Assembly: GCA_012839185.1 (NCBI GenBank)
Contig: DUNU01000002.1
Span: forward strand, 248,001-312,000
Origin: Clostridiales bacterium
Lineage (GTDB): Bacteria > Bacillota > Clostridia > Oscillospirales > Acutalibacteraceae
Length of the DNA: 64,000 nucleotides
Reading direction: 5' to 3'
Below, piece after piece: positions 1 through 9,495 of the stretch (positions are counted from its first letter, which is position 1; every line of letters begins with the position of its first letter). Made by a program: the position numbers and the translations under genes. The notes under the pieces are model-generated. The model did no database searches and was not told where the DNA came from. It worked only from the letters and a program-made list of their open reading frames with translations.

Positions 1-311
1 CCGGTCAGAACCATTTGAACAATGTCCATTGTTTCGGCATCCGTAACACGAAGCCCGTCAATGAAAACGCTTTCCTTGCCCATTTTTTTCATGGTGTCGG
101 ATATTTCGGGACCTCCGCCGTGAACCAAAACGACTTTTACGCCGACTAAAGTAAGCAGGACGATGTCTTCCATAACCTGCTCTTTGAGTGCTTCGGAAAG
201 CATGGCATTTCCGCCGTATTTAATAACAACGATTTTGCCGTTATAACTTTTGATATATGGCAGAGCCTGTACCAGTACTTCGGCACGCTCCGCATTTGAA
301 AAATAACTCAT
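1..311 (-). CDS. argB: Acetylglutamate kinase (N-terminal part, cut by window edge)
   Basis: Phosphorylates N-acetylglutamate, the second step of ornithine/arginine synthesis in the cytoplasm. Reading the minus strand from the ATG at 311 gives about 103 residues of an amino-acid-kinase fold protein. They include the KYGGNAM glycine-rich phosphate loop near residue 31 and the VHGGGPEI substrate loop near residue 67, both typical of ArgB. The rest lies beyond the left edge. The ATG overlaps the argJ stop as ATGA (308-311), so translation is probably coupled. It is the last visible gene of the argG-H-C-J-B operon. Confidence 0.95.
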   Translation of the reverse strand, partial: MSYFSNAERAEVLVQALPYIKSYNGKIVVIKYGGNAMLSEALKEQVMEDIVLLTLVGVKVVLVHGGGPEISDTMKKMGKESVFIDGLRVTDAETMDIVQMVLT

Positions 312-1525
312 GTCCTGTAATCTCCGTTAATCTTTACATAGTCGTAAGTCAGATCGCAACCCCAAGCGGTTGAAGAACAAATACCCGATTTAAGGTCTAT
401 CAGAATTTCAATTTCGTCCTCTAAAAGTATCTCTTTTGCGAGTTCTTCGCTAAAAGCAACCCCCGCACCGTCAACGCAGACGGTAAGATCTCCCTTCTTT
501 GAACGGAAAGTAACGTCAATTTTGTGTACGTCAACGTCGGCACCGCTGTAACCTATCGCACAGAGAACCCTGCCCCAGTTTGCGTCCGCACCGAACATTG
601 CGGCTTTGAATAATGACGAACAGATAACACTTTTTGCAACAATTTTTGCGGTTTCCGAGTCTTTTGCGTTAAAAGCCTTGCATTCGAGCAATTTTGTCGC
701 ACCCTCACCGTCGGCGGCAATAAGCCTGCAAAGAGCGACGGTTACGGTGTTAAGTGCTTTCATAAATATTTCAAAATCGGCATTTACGCTTGTAATTTCG
801 GGATTTTTTGCCGCTCCGTTTGCAAGAACGCTGACCATGTCGTTTGTTGAGGTGTCGCCGTCAATGCTGACCATGTTGAATGTGGTTTGAATATCGGTCG
901 AAAGAGCCTTTTTGAGCATTTCGCTTGAAATTGCACAGTCGGTCGTGATAAACACAAGCATGGTTGCCATGTTAGGATGAATCATTCCGCTACCTTTTGC
1001 GATACCGCCCATGCGACAGATTTTTCCGCCGATTTCAAATTCAACGGCAACTTCTTTTTTGAATGTGTCGGTTGTCATTATCCCTTCGGAAGCCATAGCT
1101 GAGCCGTCAGTTGACAGAGCATCAACAAGGGCGGGAATCCCGTTTTTTATCGGAGTAATATTCAAAGGCTGACCGATAACGCCCGTTGAGGCGACAACAA
1201 CATCGTTTGCGTCAATATTGAGTTTTTGAGCCAAAAGAACACACATCTCTTCTGCAACTTCAATGCCGTTTGCGTTACAGGTGTTTGCATTGCCGGAATT
1301 ACAGATAACGGCTTTTGCATAACCGTCGGATATATGATTTTTTGTAACAATAAGCGGTGCACCTTTTACAAGATTGGTTGTATAGACAGCCGCCGCCGTG
1401 CATTTTTCTTCGCTGAAAATCAAGGCAAGGTCTCGTTTTGTACGGTTTTTACGAATACCGCAGTGAACGCCGCTTGCCGAAAATCCTTTTGCGGCACATA
1501 CGCCGCCGTCTATTCTTTTAATCAT
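308..1525 (-). CDS. argJ: Bifunctional ornithine acetyltransferase / N-acetylglutamate synthase
   Basis: ArgJ recycles the acetyl group from N-acetylornithine to glutamate and can also use acetyl-CoA. The 405-residue product has the family signature [14 protein letters not shown]. The Thr of the ATML motif is the autocleavage site and nucleophile that splits the precursor into alpha and beta chains. I start at the ATG at 1525 (MIKRIDGG), because GGAG lies about 9 bases upstream and an upstream in-frame start would run into argC. It begins 4 bases after the argC stop and ends overlapping argB. Length is normal for the family. Confidence 0.95.
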   Translation of the reverse strand: MIKRIDGGVCAAKGFSASGVHCGIRKNRTKRDLALIFSEEKCTAAAVYTTNLVKGAPLIVTKNHISDGYAKAVICNSGNANTCNANGIEVAEEMCVLLAQKLNIDANDVVVASTGVIGQPLNITPIKNGIPALVDALSTDGSAMASEGIMTTDTFKKEVAVEFEIGGKICRMGGIAKGSGMIHPNMATMLVFITTDCAISSEMLKKALSTDIQTTFNMVSIDGDTSTNDMVSVLANGAAKNPEITSVNADFEIFMKALNTVTVALCRLIAADGEGATKLLECKAFNAKDSETAKIVAKSVICSSLFKAAMFGADANWGRVLCAIGYSGADVDVHKIDVTFRSKKGDLTVCVDGAGVAFSEELAKEILLEDEIEILIDLKSGICSSTAWGCDLTYDYVKINGDYRT

Positions 1526-1529
1526 ATTA

Positions 1530-2441
1530 CTAAATCTCCAAACCGAGAGTTTCGTCAACTCCCATTACAATATTCATATTTTGAATTGCCGCACCGGATG
1601 CACCTTTGCCTAAATTGTCGTATCTGGCAATAAGTGTAAATCTTTCATCATTTCCGCAGACGCTTATACTCATTGAGTCAAGCCCCTGATGTAATGAAGT
1701 GTTTGAAAGACCGTCGATGTCGGTGTAATAAACGACTTTTGAATTGTAGTTTGATTTATAAACATCAATAATATCCGCAAGTTTGCCGTTGATATTTTCT
1801 GCAAAAAGCGGAATGATAACCTGCATACCCGAATAAAAATCATCAACTATCGGCATGAATACGGGTGCATGTTTAATTCCCGTCAAAGCCGTCATTTCGG
1901 GTATATGCTTGTGTGTCTGATTTAATGCATAAAGACGGGGAGAGTCGAAAATATTACTTCTGTTTTCGTCTTCATATTCGGCAATCATCGTCTTTCCTCC
2001 GCCGGAATATCCAGTTAAAGAGACAACGGACAATAACGCGTTTTTATCCAATATTTTTGCATCAATCAGGGGTTTTATAAGTGCAATAAATCCGCTTGCA
2101 TGACAGCCGGGATTTGCTATTCTTTTGGAATTTCTTATATCTTCATAAAGTCCCAATTCCGCAAAACCGTATGTCCAATCGGGATTTGTACGGTGTGCGG
2201 TTGAGGTGTCAATAATGACCGTATCGGGATTTTCAAGCATGGAAACCGCTTCTTTCGCGGCAATGTCGGGAAGACACAAAAAGGCAATGTCGGAGGCGTT
2301 TAACGCTTCTTTTCGTGCTTTTTCGTCTTTTCTAAGTTCGTCCGACAGGGTGATAAGTTTTATATCATCACGTAAACTAAGTCGCTCAAAAATGCGAAGT
2401 CCCGTCGTTCCGGCAGAGCCGTCAATAAATATGTTTTTCAT
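1530..2441 (-). CDS. argC: N-acetyl-gamma-glutamyl-phosphate reductase, short (type 2) form
   Basis: NADPH-dependent reductase making N-acetylglutamate semialdehyde. The 303-residue protein starts MKNIFIDGSAGTTGLRI (nucleotide-binding loop) and carries the catalytic-cysteine motif NPGCHASG near residue 113. Its length and opening match the shorter AGPR subfamily rather than the ~345-residue type 1 enzyme. The start ATG lies 17 bases after argH, with GGAGAG overlapping the argH stop. It ends with TAG, showing that TAG is an ordinary stop codon in this genome. Confidence 0.93.
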   Translation of the reverse strand: MKNIFIDGSAGTTGLRIFERLSLRDDIKLITLSDELRKDEKARKEALNASDIAFLCLPDIAAKEAVSMLENPDTVIIDTSTAHRTNPDWTYGFAELGLYEDIRNSKRIANPGCHASGFIALIKPLIDAKILDKNALLSVVSLTGYSGGGKTMIAEYEDENRSNIFDSPRLYALNQTHKHIPEMTALTGIKHAPVFMPIVDDFYSGMQVIIPLFAENINGKLADIIDVYKSNYNSKVVYYTDIDGLSNTSLHQGLDSMSISVCGNDERFTLIARYDNLGKGASGAAIQNMNIVMGVDETLGLEI

Positions 2442-2458
2442 GATTTAATAACTCTCCG

Positions 2459-3838
2459 CTATTGTTTATTTAATAATTTTCTGACTGATTCTATCTGTTT
2501 AATGACAGAATCGGTTGCAGCACCGCCGAATGAGGTGCGTTTTTGAGTGCAGGTTTCAAGAGAAATTTCTTCGTATAAATCATCCTCGAAAAGTTCGGAA
2601 TATTCACGATATTTCGCTAAATCGACATCTTCGAGAGTGATATTGTTTTCAATACAATAGGCGACGATAGAGCCGCTTATCTTATATGCTGAACGGAAGG
2701 GCAGACCTTTTTTAACAAGATAGTCGGCTAAATCTGTTGCGTTGATAAAACCTCTCTTTGCCGCATTGAGCATATTTTCGGGCTTGGCTTTCATGGTTTT
2801 TATCATACCGGTACCGACTTTCAGGCACATGGTAACGGTGTCAATCGCATCAAAAATCCCTTCTTTGTCCTCCTGCATATCTTTGTTATACGCAAGCGGC
2901 AGCCCTTTTAATGTTGTGAGAATTGCCATAAGTTCGCCGTATACTCTGCCGGATTTTCCGCGAATTAACTCCGCCATATCGGGATTGCGTTTTTGCGGCA
3001 TAATCGACGAACCTGTAGTATAGGCATCGCTTAATTCGATAAACTTAAATTCCCAACTTGACCATAAAATAATTTCTTCCGAAAGTCGGGAGAGGTGCAT
3101 CATCAAAATTGAAAGCCCTGAAAGCATTTCAACAACAAAATCTCTGTCGCTTACACCGTCAAGGGAATTTTCGATAACAGAATCAAATCCGAGTTTTTCC
3201 GCCTCAAAAAATCGGTCGGTGTCGTAGGTCGTTCCCGCCAAGGCACAACAACCGATGGGAGAAGTATTCATTCTTTTTCTCGTGTCGTTAAGACGGTCAA
3301 TATCACGAAGCAGCATATAGGAATATGCCATTAAATGATGTCCGAAAGTAATGGGTTGAGCACGTTGAAGATGGGTATAACCGGGACATATCGCTGTTTT
3401 ATATTCATCCGCCTTGTCGGTCAACGCGGTGATAAAATCTTTGATAAGAGGAATAATCTCATCAATTTCATCACGAAGATAAAGACGCATATCAAGAGCA
3501 ACCTGATCATTTCTTGAACGGGCGGTGTGCAGTTTTTTGCCGACATCTCCGATTCTTTCGGTCAACGTTGCCTCGATAAACATGTGAATGTCTTCTGCGG
3601 ACATATCAAACTGAAGTTTTCCGCTTGATATATCATCATATATTTCGGATAAGCCTGCAATAATTTTTTCCGCATCGTCATCGGTAATTATATTCTGTTT
3701 TGCAAGCATTTGGGCATGAGCGATTGAGCCGGTAATATCCTGTTTCCAGAAACGGCAATCAAAATGAATGGATGAATTGAAATCATCCGCCAATTTTTCG
3801 GTATTTCCTGCAGTTACTCCTGCCCATAACTTAGCCAT
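2459..3838 (-). CDS. argH: Argininosuccinate lyase
   Basis: Last step of arginine synthesis, cleaving argininosuccinate to arginine and fumarate. The 459-residue protein opens MAKLWAG and has the fumarase/aspartase-superfamily signature GSSIMPQKRNPD. It also has the ArgH segments TARSRNDQVALDMR and GYTHLQRAQP. I use the ATG at 3838, which has AAGGA about 10 bases upstream; a TTG at 3856 would add six residues without a usable ribosome site. It is separated from argG by a 108-base gap containing a hairpin, and is followed closely by argC. Confidence 0.96.
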   Translation of the reverse strand: MAKLWAGVTAGNTEKLADDFNSSIHFDCRFWKQDITGSIAHAQMLAKQNIITDDDAEKIIAGLSEIYDDISSGKLQFDMSAEDIHMFIEATLTERIGDVGKKLHTARSRNDQVALDMRLYLRDEIDEIIPLIKDFITALTDKADEYKTAICPGYTHLQRAQPITFGHHLMAYSYMLLRDIDRLNDTRKRMNTSPIGCCALAGTTYDTDRFFEAEKLGFDSVIENSLDGVSDRDFVVEMLSGLSILMMHLSRLSEEIILWSSWEFKFIELSDAYTTGSSIMPQKRNPDMAELIRGKSGRVYGELMAILTTLKGLPLAYNKDMQEDKEGIFDAIDTVTMCLKVGTGMIKTMKAKPENMLNAAKRGFINATDLADYLVKKGLPFRSAYKISGSIVAYCIENNITLEDVDLAKYREYSELFEDDLYEEISLETCTQKRTSFGGAATDSVIKQIESVRKLLNKQ

Positions 3839-3892
3839 AATATCATTTTCCTTCAATATATTTCGGGAAGAAAGGGGGTTATAAAATAATAT

Positions 3893-3930
3893 TGAGTGCA
3901 GAGAGAGTAATTTTCATCTCTTTGCACTCA
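3893..3930 (-). terminator. Hairpin between argG and argH (possible attenuator)
   Basis: An imperfect inverted repeat of about 14 bases per arm (arms TGAGTGCAAAGAGAT and its near complement, one mismatch) lies in the argG-argH gap. The sequence after it in the direction of transcription is A/T-rich but has no clean T run. It could be a partial terminator or a stabilising hairpin that sets the argG/argH ratio. Confidence 0.45.
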
Positions 3931-3946
3931 GCAAATAAAGCAAAGA

Positions 3947-5170
3947 TTATTTCTTGTTTTTCTTATCGACCATTGCCTGAATTTTGATAGGAAGACCAAA
4001 GAGGTTGATAAATCCTTCCGCATCTTTCTGATCATAGTCGGATTCGCCGAAAGTGGCAATTTCTTCGCTGTAAAGTGAATAGGGACTCCATGCACCTGCA
4101 CGGATAATATTACCCTTATAGAGTTTGAGTTTTACAATACCGGTAACATTTTCCTGTGTCTTGTCAACGAAAGCGGAAATTGCTTCACGAAGGGGAGTAA
4201 ACCACTGTCCGTTATAAACAAGTTCGGCGAAAGTAATTGCCAGACGCTCTTTTTCGTGCATGACATATTTGTCAAGACATAAGGATTCGAGAGTTGCGTG
4301 AGCCTTGTAAAGAATAGTTCCGCCGGGCGTTTCATAAACACCGCGACATTTCATACCTACAAGACGATTTTCCACGATGTCGATTATGCCGATACCGTTC
4401 TTGCCGCCCAATTCATTGAGTTTATAGATGATATTTTTTGCACTCATCTTTTCGCCGTCAATCGCAACGGGAACACCCTTTTCAAATTCGAGTGTAACGT
4501 AGGTCGGCTCGTCGGGGGCTTGGAATGGAGAAACACTCATTTCAAGGAAGCCCTCTTTTTCATACATCGGTTCATTTCCGGTGTCTTCAAGGTCAAGACC
4601 TTCATGAGAAAGATGCCAGAGGTTTTTGTCTTTTGAATAGTTTGTTTCACGATTTATTTTCAAAGGAACATTATGTGCTTCCGCATATTCAATCTCTTCT
4701 TCACGAGATTTAATATCCCACTCTCTCCAAGGAGCAATAATGGGCATATTCGGAGCAAAATGTTTAATCGCAAGTTCAAAACGAACTTGGTCGTTGCCTT
4801 TTCCCGTACATCCGTGACAAATTGCATCAGCACCTTCTTTGAGAGCGACTTCCACAAGTCCTTTTGCAATGCAGGGACGAGCATGGCTTGTGCCTAAAAG
4901 ATATTCTTCGTAAACTGCACCGGCTTGTACGGTGGGGATGATATAATTGTCAACATAGTCATCGGTTAAATCGAGAATATAGAGTTTTGATGCTCCGGTT
5001 TTTATTGCCTTTTCTTCAAGTCCGTCAAGTTCGTCAGCCTGACCGACGTTGCCCGAAACAGCAATAACTTCACAGTTATTATAGTTTTCTTTAAGCCACG
5101 GAATAATGATTGAAGTATCAAGTCCGCCAGAGTATGCAAGAACTACTTTTTTAATGTCGTTTTTATTCAT
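3947..5170 (-). CDS. argG: Argininosuccinate synthase
   Basis: ATP-dependent ligation of citrulline and aspartate. The 407-residue protein begins [20 protein letters not shown], with the SGGLDTS pyrophosphate-binding loop of N-type ATP pyrophosphatases, and has the [13 protein letters not shown] motif. I start at the ATG at 5170, with AAGGAG 8 bases upstream. An 18-residue upstream extension would start from a non-ATG codon inside the leader. It is the first gene of the arg operon and has its own consensus promoter and ARG-box-like operator. Confidence 0.97.
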   Translation of the reverse strand: MNKNDIKKVVLAYSGGLDTSIIIPWLKENYNNCEVIAVSGNVGQADELDGLEEKAIKTGASKLYILDLTDDYVDNYIIPTVQAGAVYEEYLLGTSHARPCIAKGLVEVALKEGADAICHGCTGKGNDQVRFELAIKHFAPNMPIIAPWREWDIKSREEEIEYAEAHNVPLKINRETNYSKDKNLWHLSHEGLDLEDTGNEPMYEKEGFLEMSVSPFQAPDEPTYVTLEFEKGVPVAIDGEKMSAKNIIYKLNELGGKNGIGIIDIVENRLVGMKCRGVYETPGGTILYKAHATLESLCLDKYVMHEKERLAITFAELVYNGQWFTPLREAISAFVDKTQENVTGIVKLKLYKGNIIRAGAWSPYSLYSEEIATFGESDYDQKDAEGFINLFGLPIKIQAMVDKKNKK

Positions 5171-5184
5171 AATTTTTCTCCTTA

Positions 5185-5202
5185 AATGAATATTTACGCA
5201 GA
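5185..5202 (+). promoter_or_regulatory. ARG-box-like operator in the argG leader
   Basis: AAATGAATATTTACGCAG resembles the arginine-repressor box (TGAAT, four A/T, ATTCA-like half). It lies between the predicted transcription start and the argG ribosome site, where ArgR binding would block transcription. Match judged by eye; no argR gene is in the window. Confidence 0.5.
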
Positions 5203-5222
5203 AATTAGTCAAATATGCAGGC

Positions 5223-5251
5223 ATTATACATCACTATTGCATATTTGTCAA
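5223..5251 (-). promoter_or_regulatory. Promoter of the arg operon
   Basis: On the minus strand a perfect TTGACA (5251-5246) is followed by a 17-base spacer and a perfect TATAAT (5228-5223). Just upstream, 5256-5277 is a palindrome with TTTTCAA/TTGAAAA arms that could be an additional operator or simply an A/T-rich upstream element. Confidence 0.85.
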
Positions 5252-5312
5252 GTGTTTTTCAAAATAAATATTGAAAAGTGATTTTAACGTGGAAAATCTT
5301 TGATTAAGCCTA

Positions 5313-5933
5313 TTAAGAATCGCGGATAATCCGAAGTCTTTTCATAAGAATAGGTTCAACGCCGAGCGAATTGCAGAGTTTAACCGGACTTGGAGTAAGA
5401 TTGCTTCCTGCGGTCATTTTAATATTAAGAGTAACGGTTTTACCGTTGTCCGTAACATCATATGATAATATGTTTTCGCTTAAATTGACAACTTTCGTGG
5501 TTTTTCTTCCCCTGACTTTGCCCATTTTTTCATAGGTCAAATCGTCTCGACTTAAAATGCTTTCAAGGTCTTCTTTGGAGATATTATCAAAAATAATCTC
5601 ATATTCCGCCGCGACAATGGGTGCTTCTTTTTTGTTTGCCAATTCGGCTTTAAGACAAGTAATACCTTCGGGGAGATACTTATTTAATTCGTCGGGAATT
5701 TTATCAAGTGGGTAGTCAGAAACAAGACGAAAAATGAAAGAGTCGTTATAACTTTCAACTCCGAGAGAAACGGGGAGGGTGAAATTAAGATAAACTTGCG
5801 GGTTAAAACCTTCCGTGTACCAAACGGGAATATCGGTACGGCGAAAAGCACGGATAAATGTGCGGTAGGTGTCAAGATGAGCGATGAATTTTACGCGACC
5901 GGTTTTATTAAAATAAACTTTAATGTCTACCAT
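5313..5933 (-). CDS. TIGR03936/DUF2344 radical SAM-partner protein
   Basis: A 206-residue protein opening MVDIKVYFNKTGRVKFIAHLD, the hallmark of the DUF2344 family. This family is either fused to or encoded next to TIGR03960 B12-binding radical SAM proteins; its biochemical role is unknown to me. The ATG at 5933 has AAAGGTGAT upstream and lies inside the 3' end of the radical SAM gene (14-base overlap), which points to translational coupling. In many bacteria the pair sits beside RNase G/rplU; here it follows a phosphosugar mutase. No clear terminator was seen downstream. Confidence 0.85.
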   Translation of the reverse strand: MVDIKVYFNKTGRVKFIAHLDTYRTFIRAFRRTDIPVWYTEGFNPQVYLNFTLPVSLGVESYNDSFIFRLVSDYPLDKIPDELNKYLPEGITCLKAELANKKEAPIVAAEYEIIFDNISKEDLESILSRDDLTYEKMGKVRGRKTTKVVNLSENILSYDVTDNGKTVTLNIKMTAGSNLTPSPVKLCNSLGVEPILMKRLRIIRDS

Positions 5934-7761
5934 CACAATCACCTTTGTTAAGTTTATTAGCACCGCAACCGGCACACGCAATTCGGCAATGGGCAGTGGG
6001 CTTTCCTTCGTGAGCCTTCTTGTTTTCCCTGATTAAAAATTCCTTGTCTATGCCGACATCCATATGATCCCACGGAAAAATCTCGTCATAGTTTCTTCTG
6101 CGATTTGCATAAAATGCAGGATCTATACCGCAATGATCAAACGCTTCTGCCCAAGTGCTGTTTTCGAGTTTTTCATGCCAAGAGTCGAAAGTTGAGCCGT
6201 TGCTCCATGCATATTCAATAACATCCGCAAGTCTTCGGTCTCCGCGTGCAAATACGGCTTCAAGGAAACTTGTTTCGGTGTCGTGGAATTTTAATGAAAC
6301 CTTTTTACTTTCAAGATTGTTGATTAAATATTCTTTACTTCTCTCAATTTCTTCTTTTGATAGTTGAGGCTCCCATTGAAACGGAGTAAATGGTTTTGGC
6401 ACGAAAGTGGAAACGGCGGAGTTTACTGATACGAATTTACCTTTTATTCTGTCGGGATTTTTGAAATATTCTTCAACAACATTCTGTGATAAGTCAATGA
6501 TACCCTGCAAATCTTCGTCGGTTTCCGTGGGCAGTCCCAGCATAAAATAAAGTTTAACGGCAGTCCATCCGCCTTTGAATGCATCTCTTGCACTTGATAA
6601 AACATCTTCATCGGTAACATTTTTATTGATAACATCACGAAGACGCTGTGTGCCGGCTTCCGCTGCGAAAGTCAGACCGCTTTTTCGTACTCCTGCCAAT
6701 TTTTCAACAAGTTCGGCATCAAAATTATCGGCACGCAGTGAGGGCAAAGCGATATTGACATTATCCTCATTTGTCCAATCAACCATATCAATAAGCAATT
6801 TTTTAATCTGACTGTAATCGCTGCTTGACAGAGAAATAAGAGAAACCTCGTCATAACCGGTATTTCTGCACAACACTTTGCATTGTTCATTTATCGTATC
6901 GGGATTTTTTTCACGCACGGGACGATATATAAATCCTGCCTGACAGAAACGACAACCGCGTATACAGCCTCTGAAAATTTCGTGAGCAACCCTGTCATGC
7001 ACAACTTCAATAAGCGGAACTACGAATTTATCGGGATAGTAAACTTTATCAAGGTCAGAAACTACGGCTTTTATAACTTTTTCGGGAGCACCGTCTTTCG
7101 CAGTTATTGATTTTATCGTATTATCTTCATTATATTCAATATCGTAAAGCGACGGAATATATATTCCCTGTATCTGTGCGGCGGCACGCAAAAATTCGGC
7201 TTTTGATGCTCCTTTTGCCTTGTATTCCTTATATAAATCAAGAAATTCGGGCATAATGACTTCGCCCTCGCCGAGTTGGAAAACGTCGATAAAATCGGCA
7301 ATAGGCTCGGCATTGCATACACAAGGACCGCCCGCGATAACAAGCGGCGAGAGGTTGTCGCGGTCTTTTGAGCGAACGGGAAGTCCCGCCAAATCAAGCA
7401 TATTTAATATGTTTGTATAGCAAAGTTCATATTGAAGAGTGAAGCCGATAATATCAAAATCCTTGATACTGTCGCCGCTTTCAAGTGAAAAGAGAGGGAT
7501 GTTATTCTCCCTCATCTCTTTTTCCATGTCGCTCCACGGTGCAAAAACACGCTCACACCAAGCGTCATCTCTCTCGTTAATAAGGCTGTAAAGAATTTTT
7601 ATCCCTAAATGCGACATCCCTATCTCGTAGGTGTCGGGAAAACAAAAAGCAAATCTAATGTCAACATCTTTCGGGTTTTTCATAACGGAGTTAATTTCCC
7701 CGCCGATATATCGACCGGGCTTTTCAACTCTCATCAGGATTTTTTCAATCTTCTCGGTCAT
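5920..7761 (-). CDS. TIGR03960 family B12-binding-domain radical SAM protein
   Basis: 613 residues. The N-terminal ~200 residues form a cobalamin-binding-like Rossmann region (GMSHLGIKILY, then VIAGGPCVCNAEPIADF). A radical SAM core follows with the cluster motif CIRGCRFC near residues 261-270, a CxxxCxxC. The C-terminus carries an extra Cys/His cluster (HCRIACAGCG). The reaction is not established. The gene starts 2 bases after the upstream mutase stop with only a weak ribosome site, so it is probably coupled to it, and it overlaps its DUF2344 partner downstream. Confidence 0.88.
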   Translation of the reverse strand: MTEKIEKILMRVEKPGRYIGGEINSVMKNPKDVDIRFAFCFPDTYEIGMSHLGIKILYSLINERDDAWCERVFAPWSDMEKEMRENNIPLFSLESGDSIKDFDIIGFTLQYELCYTNILNMLDLAGLPVRSKDRDNLSPLVIAGGPCVCNAEPIADFIDVFQLGEGEVIMPEFLDLYKEYKAKGASKAEFLRAAAQIQGIYIPSLYDIEYNEDNTIKSITAKDGAPEKVIKAVVSDLDKVYYPDKFVVPLIEVVHDRVAHEIFRGCIRGCRFCQAGFIYRPVREKNPDTINEQCKVLCRNTGYDEVSLISLSSSDYSQIKKLLIDMVDWTNEDNVNIALPSLRADNFDAELVEKLAGVRKSGLTFAAEAGTQRLRDVINKNVTDEDVLSSARDAFKGGWTAVKLYFMLGLPTETDEDLQGIIDLSQNVVEEYFKNPDRIKGKFVSVNSAVSTFVPKPFTPFQWEPQLSKEEIERSKEYLINNLESKKVSLKFHDTETSFLEAVFARGDRRLADVIEYAWSNGSTFDSWHEKLENSTWAEAFDHCGIDPAFYANRRRNYDEIFPWDHMDVGIDKEFLIRENKKAHEGKPTAHCRIACAGCGANKLNKGDCDGRH

Positions 7762-7763
7762 GA

Positions 7764-9479
7764 TTATTCAATGCCCATTATTTCTTTCATATTCTCTGCG
7801 ATTTTATCCGTAAGAATTTCGGCTTTATCACGGGTTTTTGCGTGAGCGGTAATGTATATCTTAATTTTCGGCTCTGTTCCCGACGGACGGACAATAACCT
7901 TGTTCCCGTCTTCAAGAGTAAAGGACAGAACATTTGACTGCGGAAGATTTGTACCGCTTATTTCGCCGGTATTTTTGTCGCAAACCTTTTGAGTGAGATA
8001 GTCCGCAATCACCAAAACTTTCATCCCTGCAATATTTTCGGGAGTATTTTCTCTCATACTGTTCATCATGTTGAGCATTTTTTCCATACCGTCAGCACCT
8101 GCAAAACCGAAGTTTAACAGGGTGTTTATGTACATACCGAACTCAGCGTAAATTTCCTGCATGCGAGCATAGAGATTTTTGCCGTTCTTTTTATAGAATG
8201 AAGCCATTTCGGCAATTATCAAAGCGGATACAACGGCATCCTTGTCGCGAACATGAGTGCCGATAAGATAACCGTAACTTTCTTCCATCCCGACAACAAA
8301 ATTATCTGCCATTCCCTTGCTTTCAAGTTCGGTAATAAGTTCACCGATATACTTAAAGCCGGTGAGTAAATCGGCAATTTCACCGCCGAATTTCTTTGTG
8401 ATTGCGGTAATAAGTTCGCTTGTAACAATAGTTTTGACAACAAGCGGGTTTTCGGGCAATGTACCTTTTTGTGCTCTCTCTGAAAGAAGATAATCCGCCA
8501 TCAGACAGCCGACTTCATTTCCCGTCATCAATTTGTATTCTCCGTCGTAAGGCACGGCAATACCTATTCTGTCAGCATCGGGGTCTGTTGCAATGATAAT
8601 GTCCGCATCAAAATCTGCGGTCATTTTCAAACCCTCTTCAAAAACCTGACGAATTTCGGGGTTCGGGAAGGGACAGGTCGGGAAATTCCCATCGGGTTTT
8701 TCCTGAGAGGCGACAACCGCGACATTCTTAAATCCCGCACGCTTTAATATATGACGAACAGGCTTGTTTCCCGTGCCGTTAAGGGGAGTATATAAGATTT
8801 TCAAATCGGCATCTGCGGCTTTGTCGATATTGACACGAGTTTTAAGCAATTCGTCAAAATATTCAAATTCAAGCCAATCTTCGATATAGTCAACCATATC
8901 ATCCGCAAGAGCGTCAACAAAATCCATTGTCTTAACATCATTGAATATATCAATTTTCTTAATGTATTCAAGCGTTCTTGCGGCTGCTTCATCCGTCATC
9001 TGATAGCCACGCTCGTCATAGCATTTATAGCCGTTGTAAATGGCGGGATTGTGGGAAGCGGTAATAACAATACCCGACGAACAGCCCAACCGACGAACAG
9101 CCCAACTTATCATGGGTGTCGGTTTAAGTTCGCCGTACATATATACTTTTATTCCGTTTGCCGCCAAAACGCAGGCGGCTGCTTCTGCAAACAAATCGGA
9201 TTTTATGCGACTGTCATAGCCTATTGCGACTGTCGGTTCGTCAAAATATTCATTGAGATAATTTGCCAAACCTTGAGTTGCCTGAGCTACGGTATAAATA
9301 TTTATTCTGTTTGTGCCGGCTCCGATAACTCCGCGAAGTCCGCCGGTACCAAACTCAAGAGAACGCCAAAATCTGTCCTTGATTTCCTCGGCATTGCCCT
9401 CAATATTTTTTAGTTCTTCTATCAAATCCGGATCTTTTATGGCATTCTTGAGCCATAAATTATATTGTTCGGTGTACAT
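7764..9479 (-). CDS. pgcA: Phospho-sugar mutase (phosphoglucomutase/phosphomannomutase)
   Basis: Interconverts hexose-1- and hexose-6-phosphates. The 571-residue protein has the alpha-D-phosphohexomutase motifs in order: TASHNPAIYNGYK with the phospho-serine near residue 140, the metal loop DPDADRIG near residue 300, the sugar loop GMEESYGY near residue 400, and the phosphate loop RPSGTEPKIKIY near the C-terminus. The length fits the Firmicutes PgcA type. The ATG has AAAGGAG 8 bases upstream and is 16 bases after the CofE-like gene. The symbol is by homology class; substrate preference cannot be read. Confidence 0.92.
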   Translation of the reverse strand: MYTEQYNLWLKNAIKDPDLIEELKNIEGNAEEIKDRFWRSLEFGTGGLRGVIGAGTNRINIYTVAQATQGLANYLNEYFDEPTVAIGYDSRIKSDLFAEAAACVLAANGIKVYMYGELKPTPMISWAVRRLGCSSGIVITASHNPAIYNGYKCYDERGYQMTDEAAARTLEYIKKIDIFNDVKTMDFVDALADDMVDYIEDWLEFEYFDELLKTRVNIDKAADADLKILYTPLNGTGNKPVRHILKRAGFKNVAVVASQEKPDGNFPTCPFPNPEIRQVFEEGLKMTADFDADIIIATDPDADRIGIAVPYDGEYKLMTGNEVGCLMADYLLSERAQKGTLPENPLVVKTIVTSELITAITKKFGGEIADLLTGFKYIGELITELESKGMADNFVVGMEESYGYLIGTHVRDKDAVVSALIIAEMASFYKKNGKNLYARMQEIYAEFGMYINTLLNFGFAGADGMEKMLNMMNSMRENTPENIAGMKVLVIADYLTQKVCDKNTGEISGTNLPQSNVLSFTLEDGNKVIVRPSGTEPKIKIYITAHAKTRDKAEILTDKIAENMKEIMGIE

Positions 9480-9495
9480 AATAAATCTCCTTTGA

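Noticed and set aside
5171-5224. 18-residue N-terminal extension of argG
   Set aside because: It would begin inside the predicted leader, cover the ARG-box-like site and lack a ribosome site.
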